A stretch of 64,000 nucleotides of DNA from Liolophura sinensis. Taxonomy: Eukaryota; Mollusca; Polyplacophora; Chitonida; Chitonidae. The notes beneath the pieces are model-generated. The model made no database searches and was not told the origin of the DNA. It saw nothing but the letters and a program-made list of their open reading frames with translations. The translations under genes and the position numbers were made by a program. The stretch is from NCBI RefSeq assembly GCF_032854445.1, contig NC_088296.1, forward strand, positions 2,379,246 through 2,443,245, given 5' to 3'. Shown in pieces: positions 34,428 to 46,989 of the stretch. How positions within the stretch are numbered: the stretch's first letter is position 1; each line of letters begins with the position of its first letter.

Positions 34428-37400
34428 TATAGACTAATTTGGGCTTTGCTCTCACATCATACGAGTAAACTACTTAAGACTAAGACCAGTTTTGCTCTTT
34501 GCTCTCATATCATACGAGTAAGCTACTTAAGACTTAGACCAGTTTTGCGCTTTGGTCTCACTTTATACGAGTAAGGTTCTTAAGATTAAGACCAGTTTTG
34601 CTCTTTGCTCTCACATCATACGAGTAAGGTACTTAAGACTTAGACCAATTTTGCGCTTTGGTCTCACATCATACCAGTTAACTACATAAGACTCAAACCA
34701 GTTTTGCGCTTTGCTCTTACATCATACGAGTAAACTACTTAAGACTCAAACCAGTTTTGCGCTTTGCTCTTACATCATACGAGTAAACTAATTAGGACTT
34801 AGACCAGTTTTGCGCTTTGCTCTCACATCATACGAGTAAACTACTTCAGACTTAGACCAATTTTGCGCTTTGCTCTCACTTCATACCAGTTAACTACATA
34901 ACACTTAGACCAGTTTTGCGCTTTGCTCTTACATCATACCAGTAAACCACTTAAGACTTAGACCAGTTTTGCGCTTTGCTCTCACATCATACGAGTAAAC
35001 TACTTCAGACTTAGCCCACTTTTGCGCTTTGCTCTCACATCATACGAGTAAACTACTTAAGACTTAGACCAATTTTGCGCTTTCCTCTCACATCATTTGA
35101 GTAAACTACTTAAGACTTACACCACTTTTGCGCTTTGCTCTCACATCATACGAGTAAACTACTTAAGACTTAGACCAGTGTTGCGCTTTGCTCTCACATC
35201 ATACTAGTTAACTACATAAGACTTAGACCAGTTTTGCTCTTTGCTCTCACATCATACGAGTAAACTACAAAAGACTTAGACCAGTTTTTCGCTTTGCTCT
35301 CACATCATACGAGTTACCTACCTCGGACTTAGACCAATTTTGCGCTTTGCTCTTACATCATACGAGTAAACTACTTAAGACTTAGACCAGTTTTGCTCTT
35401 TGCTCCCACATCATACAAGTAAACTAATTAGGAGTTAGACCAATTTTGCGCCTTGCTCTCACATCATACGAGTAAACTACAAAAGACTTAGACCAATTTT
35501 GCGCTTTGCTCTCACATCATACGAGTAAACTACTTAACACTTAGACCAGTTTTGCGCTTTACTCTCACATAATACGAGTAAACTACTTTAGACTTAGACC
35601 AGTTTTGCGCTTTGCTCTCATATCATACGAATAATCTACTTACGACTTAGACCAATTTTGCTCTTTGCTCTCACATCATACGAGTAAGCTACTTAAGACT
35701 TAGACCAGTTTTGCGCTTTGCTCTCATTTCATACGAGTAAGGTACTTAAGACTTAGACCAGTTTTGCGCTTTGCTATCATATCATACGAATTAACTACTT
35801 AAATCTTAGACCAATTTTGCGCTTTGCTCTCACATCATACGAGTAAACTACTTAACACTTAGACCAGTTTTGCGCTTTGCTCTCACATAATACGAGTAAA
35901 CTACTTAAGACTTAGACCAGTTTTGCGCTTTGCACTCATTTCATACGAGTAAGGTACTTAAGACTTAGACCAGTTTTGCGCTTTGCTCTCACATCATACG
36001 AGTTACCTACCTCGGACTTAGACCAATTTTGCGCTTTGCTCTTACATCATACGAGTAAACTACTTAAGACTTAGACCAGTTTTGTTCTTTGCTCTCACAT
36101 CATACAAGTAAACTAATTAAGACTTAGACCAATTTTGCGCTTTGCTCTCACATCATACGAGTAAACTACTTAAGACTTAGACCAATTTTGCGCTTTGCTC
36201 TCACATCATACGAGTAAACTACTTAAGACTTAGACCAATTTTGCGTTTTCCTCTCACATCATTTGAGTAAACTACTTAAGACTTACACCACTTTTGCGCT
36301 TTGCTCTCACATCATACGAGTAAACCACTTAAGACTTAGACCAGTTTTGCGCTTTGCTCTCACATCATACTAGTTAACTACATAAGACTTAGGCCAGTTT
36401 TGCTCTTTGCTCTCACATCATACGAGTAAACTACAAAAGACTTACACCAGTTTTGCGCTTTGCTCTCACATCATACGAGTTACCTACCTCGGACTTAGAC
36501 CAATTTTGCGCTTTGCTCTTACATCATACGAGTAAACTATCTAAGACTTAGACCAGTTTTGTTCTTTGCTCTCACATCATACAAGTAAACTAATTAAGAC
36601 TTAGACCAATTTTGCGCTTTGCTCTCACATCATACGAGTAAACTACTTAAGACTTAGACCAATTTTGCGCTTTGCTCTCACATAATACGAGTTAACTACT
36701 TTAGACTTAGACCAGTTTTGCGCTTTGCTCTCACATCATACGAATAAGCTACTTACGACTTAGACCAATTTTGCTCTTTGCTCTCACATCATACGAGTAA
36801 GCTACTTAAGACTTAGACCAGTTTTGCCCTTTGCTCTCATTTCATACGTGTAAGGTACTTAAGACTTAGACCAGTTTTGCGCTTTGCTATCACATCATGC
36901 GAATTAACTACTTAAATCTTAGACCAATTTTGCGCTTTGCTCTCACATCATACGAGTAAACTACTTAAGACGGACCAGTTTTGCGCTTTGGCTCTCACAT
37001 CATAGAGTAAACTACTTAAGACTTAGACCAGTTTTGCTCTTTGCTCTCACATCATACGAGTTAACTACATAAGGCTTAGACCAGTTTTGCGCTTTGCCCT
37101 CACATCATACGAGTAAATTACTTAAGACGGACCAGTTTTGCGCTTGCTCTCACATCATAGAGTAAACTACTTAAGACTTAGGACCAGTTTTGCTCTTTGC
37201 TCTCACATCATACGAGTTAACTACATAAGGCTTAGACCAGTTTTGCGCTTTGCTCTCACATCATACGAGTAAGCTACTTAAGACTTAGACCAGTTTTGCT
37301 CTTTGCTCTCGTATCATACGAGTTAACTACATAAGATTTAGACCAATTTTGCGCTTTGCTCTTACATCATACGAGTAAACTCCATAACACTTAGACCAAT

Positions 37401-38005
37401 TTTGCTCTTTGCTCTCACATCATACGAATAAACTACTTGAGACTTAGACCAATTTGCGCTTTGGTCTTACATCATTCGGGTAAACTACTTTACACTTACA
37501 CCAGTTTTGCCCTTTGCTCCCACATTATACGAGTAAGCTACTTAAGACTTAGACCAGTTTTGCTCTTTGCTCTCACATCATACGAGCTAACTACTTAAGA
37601 CAGACCAGTTTTGTGCTTTGCTCTCACATCATACGAGTAAACTACTTAAGACTTAGACCAATTTTGCGCTTTGCTCTCACATCATACGAGTTAACTACTT
37701 AAGACAGACCAGTTTTGCGCTTTGCTCTCACATCATATGAGTTACCTACCTCTGAACCAATTTTGCGCTTTGCTCTTACATCATACGAGTAAACTATTTA
37801 AGACTTAGACCAGTTTTGCGCTTTGCTCTCACATCATACAAGTAAACTAATTAAGACTTAGACCAATTTTGCTCTTTGCTCTCACATCATACGAGTAAAC
37901 TACTTACGACTTAGACCAATTTCGCCGCTTTGCTCTCACATCATACGAGATAACTACTTAAGACAGACCAATTTTGCGAATTGCTCTCACATCATACGAG
38001 TAGAT
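34428..38005. repeat. 53-bp satellite array, about 67 units
   Basis: The monomer is gttttgcgctttgctctcac, atcatacgagtaaactactt, aagacttagacca (53 bp; adjacent starts at 34701 and 34754). Variants such as gagttacctacctcggactt recur at 35311, 36000 and 36477, spaced by exact multiples of 53 (13 and 9 units), showing block amplification. Indels concentrate at the right end. The array ends directly against broken gene copy 3. Confidence 0.95.
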
Positions 38006-38300
38006 AAGGACTCCCAGTTGACCCTTGTCGAGCAGTAGGCCTCAGACTAACCATATGTTTGTTCTCATCCAAGACCTTTAATGCCTAATTCCTTTTGCAC
38101 CGCTCGCCGCTTGTCCGCCTGCGCTTTCTTGTACCATCGACCGCCTATTAACCCCCTCACTTCCACGTCTTACACAGCTGTCGGATCAGATTTGTTGTAT
38201 CCATATACTTTTTGTTCAAATTTTTTTACCGATATCTGAGGGCACCGCCCCATGTTGTGGAACTGTCTGGAGACCCACAGAGGGCAGTTGTCCATACTCC
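38006..38300 (-). pseudogene. broken copy 3 of the ParB/sulfiredoxin-like gene
   Basis: Holds only the middle of the exon: from the GHWW segment, where the first Trp codon is TGA and the RR of DNRRL has become CP, to the region equivalent to residues about 150-160 of the intact protein. On the 3' side it meets the satellite; on the 5' side it joins block Z exactly at ...atacatag|GACACTG. Non-functional. Confidence 0.7.
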
Positions 38301-38790
38301 ATCAGTGTCCTATGTATGTCGCAAAGGACTCGCTCTGGCTCAGCAGCCGATACTCACTTCGCAGCCTTGATAAAATGCTGCATATTTAATATTCCTTTTA
38401 GGCCATAATCTTTTTGTTGGCGTACAGTAAAGTTCCCTCTATATATGTGTACTCACATCAGCAGTTAGCTGAAGAACAATGATAATAATTAAAGACAGAA
38501 TATAACCGCTAAGTTGTCATAATTTTTTTTTCTCTGATCTGCTTTGCTCGCTGTGCTACATCCCTTTCTAATGTAACCTAACGTGTATGTCACGTTGTCC
38601 CATTTGATTAAAACTTGATACATAAAATTGTCGACAGCAGGTGTCTCATTTCTATACACCTTTGCGTCATAGGTCTAAATGTAAAGACTGAATAATAGGG
38701 AATTGCCAAGTTAACGCCAGCTGTACAGTTGAAACTATCTCGCTAAGCACAGCACAATCCTCTTCATGGAAAGCAGGGTCTACAGGGTCA
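38285..38790. repeat. duplicated block Z, copy 2 (truncated)
   Basis: Starts tatgtatgtcgcaaaggact, cgctctggctcagcagccga and passes ttgttggcgtacagtaaagt. It stops near 38790 and continues as block Y (aaggtttaaaacttaagact). It is very close to the 48.7 kb copy. Confidence 0.8.
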
Positions 38791-38879
38791 GGGTTATATT
38801 TAAGGTTTAAAACTTAAGACTTAAGGCCTCTGGTTAGGGCAATTCCTATGGAATCATTGCACGTCCATACAGATTATGG

Positions 38880-41800
38880 TCTAAACAATTATGATATAAC
38901 AGAGAAATTTAAGGAAGTAAGGCTGCCGTACTTACCCGAAGGGGTGATTATGGTTCTGCGTTAAACCAATGGTGAATGAACTCATGACATCATGAATTAG
39001 CCTTCCTGGTACGTTTTATTGTTTCCTCTCGTGTAGCGCGAGGAATTGAAATCAATGCGAATGTCTCCTGACAAACAGTCATGTAATTACTAATTAATAT
39101 GCTACATAAAAGCACGAGCGTATCGATGTTATGACGCTACTGAAACCAACGAGTAGTTGTTTAATAGTACAAATATGAAGGTAAAGTTGTTATGACGCTT
39201 TCATACGTACTGGGCAAAAGTTGCAACTGCCACCAAAGAGTGGTTGTTTTGATATTACAAATAGGGGAAAGTAACTTGGAAGAAATTGATTTTGACTATC
39301 TGAATATTTGGACATTAATTAAGTCATCCTCATGATAATAAAGGATGAGGATGACTTAAGTCCAGATATTGAAATAGTTCTATTTTTCGGCTTATTATAC
39401 TTTTTAGTTCTTAGGGGGTAGGGGGAGTCGTTTTGGGAATTGGCCTAGCGATTATTGACCTAGAACGTCTTATTGGTTGACTGCTGGTATACGGGTGTCT
39501 GTTTCGATGTATCGATTCTGAAAGAATTTCTTCGGAGTTACTTTGCTTATTTATTCATGATGCTAAGCAGATCATCTATTTTGCTAGAGTATATCTTTTA
39601 CCTTATTTTCCTAAAATGGTGTTTGCTATGCGTTTAGTCATCATTTTTTTTCTCCTTCGAGGTTGGAAATCCATAATTTTAAGTGCCTCGTTGATAAATT
39701 AAAAAACTCACATGCACTGTCACAGAAAGAATCAAATTGATATATACTCCCCTAGTTTTTCTGGGCGCTTAATAAGCCTACAAATTGCCTTGACCTGCAA
39801 CTTTTCTTATTGTTCTATTCCTACAAATGTAACTTATACTATAACTATCAATCAGTTATTTATTAAGCCCCAACAATAGACTTCAATAGCGATCCTGTTA
39901 CGAGAAAACGCATTTTGACATAGACTTGGCGGGTTTCATTTTAGGTTGACCAGACGTTAGCCCACGTATATCACAGTAATTTGCCCCACCACCCCACCCC
40001 CGTACGGGGAGTGGGAGGGTGTAATTATTGTTTTCTGTATAATCGCTTCATGAGTATCACGTTAGTGCTACCGGAACCTTATTCTCACTTGAAGTCTGCC
40101 AACATTACCTTTTGTAAGGAACCCTCTGCTATAATCTTTAATCTATTATACATATCACCGAAACGTTCCCTAGGATAAACTACAAATGACTTCAGATCGG
40201 GTGACAGCCGATAACAACAGACACTGTAAGAGGGCATATCCTATCTCATTAAAGCAGACATAACATATGTCTATGACAAAATTCTGTCCTGTTTGGTTAC
40301 TGTTTATATTCTTTATCCTTAGTCGTGTATGACATACTCCAAAAGCACTTTGTGGAGGTAAAATTGGTCAGATTGCACATGTGTACTATACAAACTATCG
40401 TGTGACAGCATAGAAGAATGATATAAAAAGTTCATGGATCCGTAAACGCCCATAATACAGCCTCTTGTCAATTCCCCTCAGATTGGGTTTTATTATGTTC
40501 ACATACAACTTACATGCCCCATAAGCACCACCCGGCTTCAGCAGAAGTAGGTGAAAAACTGCCCCGATGTCCACATAACTGTTGTCATAGGGGCCGTGAA
40601 GTAACAATCACGGGTTTTAGAACTGGGTGTTTTATTTTTATTACCCTCAAAAAGTGAGGTGATGTTCTGTCAGAGTGAGCGTTTACACGTGTATCTACAG
40701 CTATTCATTCTCTGTACTTGTACCTATCGGCTGATTTAGTGAATATCAAATCAGCTAAATGTACGTAGATTTCAACTTCACCTTCTCTAGGCATAGTGTT
40801 TTTCTTTCGGTTTGAGCCGTCGGATTAATATCTATACATTCAATTAAATGCACGTCCAAGGCTAGAACTTGTTATGTAATTGTCTCAGTGAAGCTATGTA
40901 CCAATTTAACTGAGAATAACGAACCACAAATCTTCACTGTACTCTTTACAACAACGTACCAGTCGCAACTTGAGTTCTTTTCTGTTCTGAGAATGACTTT
41001 AAAGCTCTTGCAATTTATAACAGGTCTGAAGTTACTTGATAAATGCAGTCCTGTACACCAGCAGAAATCCGGGTCTTTGTCGAATACAATGTATAGATCA
41101 CAGAGTGTTATACCCAGAGCAGTGGCGACAATGTGATAGTTGGCAAATTATCACACATATTACCCGTGAAAGTTTGTCAGTTTACCTCAGTTAGGGTTTT
41201 ATTCCGACTATTCATGTTTGTGATTAAAGTGAGCATAAATCTGATCTAGACTAATTTTGAAAGCAAACTGGTGAATCATAACTTGCTAAATTGTCACCAT
41301 TATTACATTTTGAATGAAAACACGTATATTTGGGTTACATAAAGGCACCTTGAACATATCAACCGGGTTGAAAATATGTAATTTTTCAGTATAGCTCTTA
41401 TAAAGGTGTGAGCACACACTTTTATGTTCCCACAGAATAAATTCGGGATCGGGCTTTCACTAAAGGCCTACATAATGCTAAATGCCAATAAGTATGCTCA
41501 GGCTGCGGTTCTTGGTTATTGGCTGAAGGGGAAACGCCCTTCGGCTTTGGTGATATGTACACTGTATGTAAGGAATTCCTCACTGTAGTTTGTTGGGTCC
41601 AGTTTTACAGATAAGGTCGACAAAGACGAATACTAAGTACGATCAGTCTGCCATTGACGGAGTTTGGTGTATTGGTAGACAGGTTCTTCTGTAAATCTAT
41701 ATTTACGTATGTATGAATATTTTATCGCAAGTCTGAACATAATGGACCTGCATCTAGCACCTAGGCTCTAACCACAGTCACCTAAACACGGCTTATGGAG

Positions 41801-42640
41801 TCGCCTAAGAGCTCGTTAAATTTCTTTTTTCTCTGGACAGGTCTTACTTCGCGGGGCATGTAAGGCTGGTTGACATAAACAGTTCTTTCCAGCACGTTGT
41901 CTAGCGCTGAACAGTCGGTCTAAACTTACACACTGTTTAATGTTACAGCCAAGCATATGTATCAGTTAAGTTGTGCAGCCCTGCTACCGAGAGTCTACAT
42001 CAGTATCACACGCCTAAATTATATCCGCGTCCATCGTTCGACCGTGAGAATAACTAGCTAGTCACGCTTCTCAAGTATAACATTTAACTCCGTAGTGCTG
42101 TTACAGAAAACATACTGAAAAGGTTTAAAACCGATCCGTATACAATTCATATGATTCAAACAAAAGTCGCACGCATAACCCAGACTGTTCACTTCCATTT
42201 ATACATTTAAACAATGACCAAACATCTTCTAAAGAATGGCGAGTTAATGAGAGTCTTTTGTGGCTAGGTTTACCATAAAGCAGATTTGTAGATATCCACC
42301 GTCGAACAGTTTTTAAAATGCCAAAGGCGCAATTGGCTTATGCGGTGACATAGACAACACTTCACTGTTTCCCCCACCGCTATACATTCTTCAATTAAAG
42401 AAACACACGCATAGTTCGAGTTCCAACCGTCGGAATAGATTCGTCATCGGTTCCGAGCTATGCTAATGACTAATCAACAGCGCTCATATACTACTAGGCC
42501 TTTCCTCCCGATTCTCCTACATGCATTTAATATTTGAGACAACCACAGCATATTTTTTTTTTGATTACGTTATTAGTTTTACTTTTCCCAAATCCCGCTG
42601 GAACGGTCTATACACGCTCTGTAACTACCCGTGGTACTTT
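38880..42640. other. intergenic, one hairpin and one family D copy
   Basis: No gene was recognised across 3.7 kb. A fold-back lies at 39294-39382 and family D at 41090-41235 (cagagcagtggcgacaatgt, gatagttggcaaattatcac). ORFs are short and lack motifs. Confidence 0.45.
39294..39382. repeat. long fold-back hairpin
   Basis: TTAAGTCATCCTCAT (39319-39333) and its perfect complement (39345-39359) surround an 11-nt loop. After a 5-nt bulge on the left arm the pairing continues (ggac and gtcc sides, about 16 of 20 positions), giving an imperfect stem of about 35 bp. It could be a small MITE-like fold-back or a small-RNA precursor-like hairpin. Confidence 0.7.
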
Positions 42641-42865
42641 TTGGCCGTCCTTTAAAGCTTCCTGGCTTTCTTCTCTACTTTTCCCAATGTGTATCGTGTA
42701 ACGTGTAACCCACGGAACCCGCTGGAGGTACTTCTACAGTGCATCTAGCACAGACAACCTAAATATTACCATATGTATCCTTATGGGATCTGTCTTCATA
42801 ATATAATAACCGCTTCTCCGTAGTGCACACATTAACAATTCCTTTTTGTGCGATTGCTTTTAAGG

Positions 42866-42960
42866 GGCCTCCGTGGGCGTGGGTTGTAGCATTCCAGGAC
42901 GACGCAATGACATAGGAGCCTCTCACCTATGCGGTCTCTGTGAGTTCAAGTTCAGCATAT
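42866..42960 (+). mobile_element. SINE head fragment
   Basis: ggggcctccgtgggcgtggg, gacgcaatgacataggagcc and gtctctgtgagttcaagttc. Confidence 0.75.
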
Positions 42961-43309
42961 TTATTGCAGGATTAATGCCGCGAGTACAGCAAGTAACACC
43001 ACTTTTCGTCTGTTTCGTTTTATTTGCACCGGTACTTCATATCTGAAAAGAGCTGCCTCATGTTTTGGTCGGATTAAGTTCCTCTTGTAGCACTATAGCT
43101 ATGTGACGCCGTTGTATAGCTCCGATATTCTTGAGAACGGCGAAGATGAAAAACACCAATAAAATAAGCAAATAATATAACTATATCAGTTATATAGCAG
43201 CTTCCCATACGTCTTGTTTTCAAGAAGGACCACAACGAATGACCTGCTAAACCATGCTGAGGACATATCTGTTTAATAGATTCAGTCTACGCTTTATGCC
43301 ACAGCTGCG

Positions 43310-43640
43310 GTGTTTTGACCTCAGCCAGGGATTCGGTGCTTTGACCTCAGCCAGGGATTCGGTGCTTTGACCTCAGCCAGGGATTCGGTGCTTTGATCTC
43401 AGCCAGGGCTTCGGTGTTTTGACCTCATCCAGGATTGCGGTGCTTTGATCTCAGCCAGGGCCGCGGTGTTTTGACCTCAGCCAGGACTGCGGGATTTTGA
43501 CCTCCGCCAGGGCTTCGGTGCTTTGACTTTAGCCAGAGCTGCGGTGATGTGGCTTCAGCCAGGGTTGCGGCGCTGTGACCTCAGCCAGAGCTGCGGTGCC
43601 AGGGCTGCGATGATGTGACTTCAGTCAGGGCTGCTGTGGT
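43310..43640. repeat. 26-bp minisatellite, array 1
   Basis: Units ggtgctttgacctcagccag plus ggattc, about 12 copies with variants (gggctgcggt). It is the shorter counterpart of the array at 50150-50990. Confidence 0.9.
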
Positions 43641-44027
43641 ATGATTTCATCCATCATTTTGACACCTTGGCTATTCTTGAGTCAAAGCGAAGATAATAGT
43701 CGCTTAAAGCAGACGAGAACGCTTACTTTTTACTTCTTAATATGTTTAGGATGTGGCCTAACATGTATGGTACGAACATGGGAAAGATTTTCCATCCGCC
43801 TGCGGGTGGTCATGAGTTCTTTCCGCCGTAATGCAAGACACTGTCGTATGAGTGAAATAATCGTTAATACGGCGTAAATCACGAAATGAGTTAATTCTTT
43901 TGGGATGTAAGAATAGTTCTAAACTACAGTTTCCCAAAGGCCCCGGGTTGATATTTTAATTAGCCTGCTGTGGTGACGTCAGAGGTAATAGGCGTCAAAA
44001 CATCTATGTGGCGGACAGTTCGACCTG

Positions 44028-44105
44028 AGGGACGGTTTCCTCCCACCATAATGCTGGCTGTCGTGATATAAGTAAAAATATTCTTAATATGGCTTAAAAC
44101 GTATC
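44028..44105 (+). mobile_element. SINE tail fragment
   Basis: acggtttcctcccaccataa, tgctggctgtcgtgatataa, then a degenerate attcttaatatggcttaaaa. Confidence 0.7.
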
Positions 44106-44339
44106 AAAACACGTATGCAGATTTATCTGTGATTAATGCATCAAGCTACAAGGAAAGATTTCATTTCAGATTTAATACTTAAGATTTCAGGCCTTTGTTC
44201 AGGCAAATCCTCTAGGATCATTGCCGGCCCGGAAGACAATTCATTGTTAGATCTGCTGTCAGTATCACTTGTGCAGCTGCTACCACCTGAGACCAACTGT
44301 GGACATTGTTCTCACACCATGCTACTATAGAAGTCACAA

Positions 44340-44675
44340 TATGCAAGCAAAAGCCTCCCAATTGACCCTGCTCGAGCAGTAGGTCTCAGACTAACCATGT
44401 GTTTGTTCTCATCCAAGACCTTTACTACCTAATTCCCTCTGAACCGCTCGTCGCTTGTCCGCCTACGCTTTTTTTTTACCATCGACCGCCTATTCGTCCC
44501 CTCAAGTACACATCCTGCCCAGTTGTCGCGTCAAATTTGTTGTCGTCCATTTACTCCCTGTTTAAAATTGCTATTTTCACCGATATCTGAGGGCACCACC
44601 ACATGGCTTGGACTGGTCTGAAGACCCACAGACGGCGGTTGTCCACAATTCACCAGTGTCCTATATACGTTGCAG
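44340..44675 (-). pseudogene. broken copy 4 of the ParB/sulfiredoxin-like gene
   Basis: The middle part of the exon only. The gacaaccgccgtctgtgggt segment (DNRRLWV) survives, but flanking codons carry stops and frameshifts and the GRCDEI region is altered. It joins block Z at the same ATAG|GACACTG point as copies 3 and 6. Confidence 0.7.
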
Positions 44676-46090
44676 CACGCTCGCAAAAGACTCGCTCTGC
44701 CTTACCAGCATAAACTCACTTCGTGTGAGACTCGCTTAGTCTTGCCTTGATGAAGTGCTGCATTTTTAACATTGCCTTAGGCCATAATTTTATTGGTGGG
44801 TTGTAGTAACGTTCCGTCTATATATGTGCTCTCCCATTAGCAGGTAGCTGAGGAACAATGACGATAATTAAAGACAAAATTTCACTGCTAAGGTTTGGCC
44901 ATTACCAAACTAATACAAAACTTTTGTTCTGAACTACTTTGCTCGCTGTGCTTTTTTCTTTTCCAATGTCACCTAACTACAAAGTGTATGTCACATTGCC
45001 TCACGTGATCAAACATTAAGTAAACATGAAATTGTGTCTCGTTTGTATACACACTTGCGTCATAGGTTTACATGTAAAGACTGGAAAATGCGAAACTGCA
45101 AAGTTAGCGCCAGCTCAACGATTGACGCCTTGGGTGTCTACCTCACTGTGCACTCAATCGATGTATGTATATATGTCAGTGCGTCTCTTTGTTCAGTTAC
45201 TGATTTGATTGTAATAAAACACCATGAGCAAGACGTTTTCATTCATGTGAAGGCGACCAGATTTGAAGGTTGAGGAAAACCAAAATGTCTGATGTAATGC
45301 TTTAACATTTGCCAGTTTTAAGCGATGCATTACCAATACGTCTACTTACCAAAAAAATGCATTAATTCATTTTCGATTTTTTCACCAATGTTTAAAGGTA
45401 TTCACTTAAGTGACAGCGATCAGATGTGAGGAGTGGGGAAATTTGGTATAGCCAGAAGGGAAGATATCTGTCTAAGTATCTGACAATCCTCTTCGTGGAA
45501 TGCTGCGGTGGAAACGTACGGTGCTGGGTTTAAACCTGTGTGCCGATCAAGAAATAGTTGTTTATCTAGGCGTCAAAACACTCATCCATATTCCCAAACC
45601 AACGTTCAGCACAGACTACCAAAGAACATATGTAATGTACGATATCAGGGCGACTCTAAAAGAAGCGGTTAGCTGTCAATAAGCGACTTTGTCAGCCAAA
45701 GCTAAGCGTCACTTATGTACCTAAAACTCATACAGCCCTGTAGGATAATGCAGGATACGTGTTAAACGGAGAAGTAAGACCTGCATGACAAAAGTGAAAT
45801 GAAGAAAACAATTTAACGTCATATGTACAAACTTAACAGCGTCTTTGATTGTTTCTTGTGCCATGGTCACTTATCGGTCGTCCTTTAAACGGTTACTTAC
45901 CTTTCATTCTTGTTTACATTTCACAATGTGTAAGGTGTTACCCGGGGAACAAGCTGGAGGCACTTCCCCAGCGCTTCTCGAAAGGACAACTTAAACATTA
46001 CTACAAGTACCTTTATGGAGATCTCTCTTCATAATATTATAACCGCTTTACCATGGTGAACGCATTAACAATTCCTTCTTGTACGGGTGC
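44650..46090. repeat. duplicated block Z, copy 3
   Basis: Contains the same ordered words as the 28 kb copy (agactcgctctgccttacca, gtatacacacttgcgtcata, aggttgaggaaaaccaaaat). It ends with a SINE head at 46096-46167 and then a single family M unit before the intact gene. Confidence 0.8.
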
Positions 46091-46095
46091 GTTTA

Positions 46096-46167
46096 AGGGG
46101 CCTCGCTGTGCGAGGGGTTTAGCACGCCAGTTTGACGCAATGACCTAGGGCCTTTTACCAGTGCGGT
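46096..46167 (+). mobile_element. SINE head fragment
   Basis: ggggcctcgctgtgcgaggg, gtttagcacgccagtttgac and gcaatgacctagggcctttt; it is cut by a family M unit. Confidence 0.7.
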
Positions 46168-46174
46168 TCATTAT

Positions 46175-46180
46175 TTTATT
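46175..46180 (-). terminator. polyadenylation signal AATAAA
   Basis: AATAAA on the minus strand about 75 nt after the stop of the intact gene. It lies within the single family M unit. Confidence 0.45.
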
Positions 46181-46254
46181 TTCCACTATTTATCACACAT
46201 CAATTTTAGGAAAACGAATCATCTTATTAAATACGAGTGAGAGTTTTGATCGCG

Positions 46255-46946
46255 TTACCAACGGCGTCGCTCGTTTATGGAGAACAGGTAGTGGTATACC
46301 GTAAAGAGAACACAAGCGATGAGAAAACCCAGTAATACTCTAGACCAGAATGGGGATCTGTTGATACTGGCTGGTACATTGTCTATCTTTCCCGTCGCCG
46401 AATTAACACATCTTCCACGTTTGCCGTGAACTAGGTTCACAGCTGGACGCCCATTTGACCCTGCTCGAGCAGTAGCTCTCAAACCAACCATAGGTCCCTT
46501 CTCGTGTTGTGTTTCTCGTCCAAGACCCTTATTGCCTAGCTTCTTCTGTATCGCTCGTTCCTTGTCCGCCTGCGCTTTCTTGTACCATCGACTGCTTATT
46601 GGTCCCCTCACGAATATGTCCTTCCCAGTTGTCGCGTCAAACTTGTCGTCGTTCATTTCCTCTCTGGTTGTTATTATCACTGGTATCTCATCGCACCGCC
46701 CCATGGCGTGGAACTGTCTGAAGACCCACAGACGGCGGTTGTCCATACTCCACCAGTGTCCTTTGTGCCTAAACACTCGTACTGGATCGATGCTCCCCAC
46801 GGTACATACATCGTCACACAAATCGTCCAGCGTCTCTCCGATATTCCGTCCTCTGTTTTCATCTGGTCTCCCGAAGATATTACTAATACGTATCTGAGTG
46901 AACCGGATGTCGGCTGGAACCATCGTGCGCAATTGCCTCATCCCCG
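46255..46946 (-). CDS. ParB/sulfiredoxin-like protein with C-terminal membrane anchor
   Basis: The only intact member of a family with at least six copies here. A strong acceptor (cttgtacctttgtttacag) opens the exon at 46946. ATG codons follow at 46941 and 46923. I prefer 46923 because broken copy 1 keeps it and has lost the other; this gives 222 residues. Residues 6-90 (IRFTQIRISNIFGRP, GRNIGETLDDLC, IDPVRVFRHKGHWWSMDNRR then LWVFRQ, CDEIPVII) have the order and spacing of ParB/sulfiredoxin-like proteins: FTQ-I opening, I-x-P-hydrophobic-V strand, and a D-N-R-R-L in place of the GxHR/GERR motif. A basic linker follows (WYKKAQADKERAIQKKL), then one membrane segment at about 196-214 (VLLGFLIACVLFTVYHYLF) and a short NERRRW tail, so it looks tail-anchored. 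An AATAAA lies 75 nt downstream. Family placement is from motif recognition; substrate and reaction are unknown. Confidence 0.65.
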
Positions 46947-46989
46947 CTGTAAACAAAGGTACAAGATGAGTGCAATGTGTACAGCTATT

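Larger units (their letters stand above)
42641..44150. repeat. duplicated block X, copy 1, with SINE pieces
   Basis: Begins with the end of block Z (ctggctttcttctctacttt, gatctgtcttcataatataa), a SINE head (42866-42960) and a SINE tail (43120-43170). Then come the 26-bp array and a stretch ending ttaatacggcgtaaatcacg and ccaaaggccccgggttgata. It matches 49900-51300. Confidence 0.75.
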
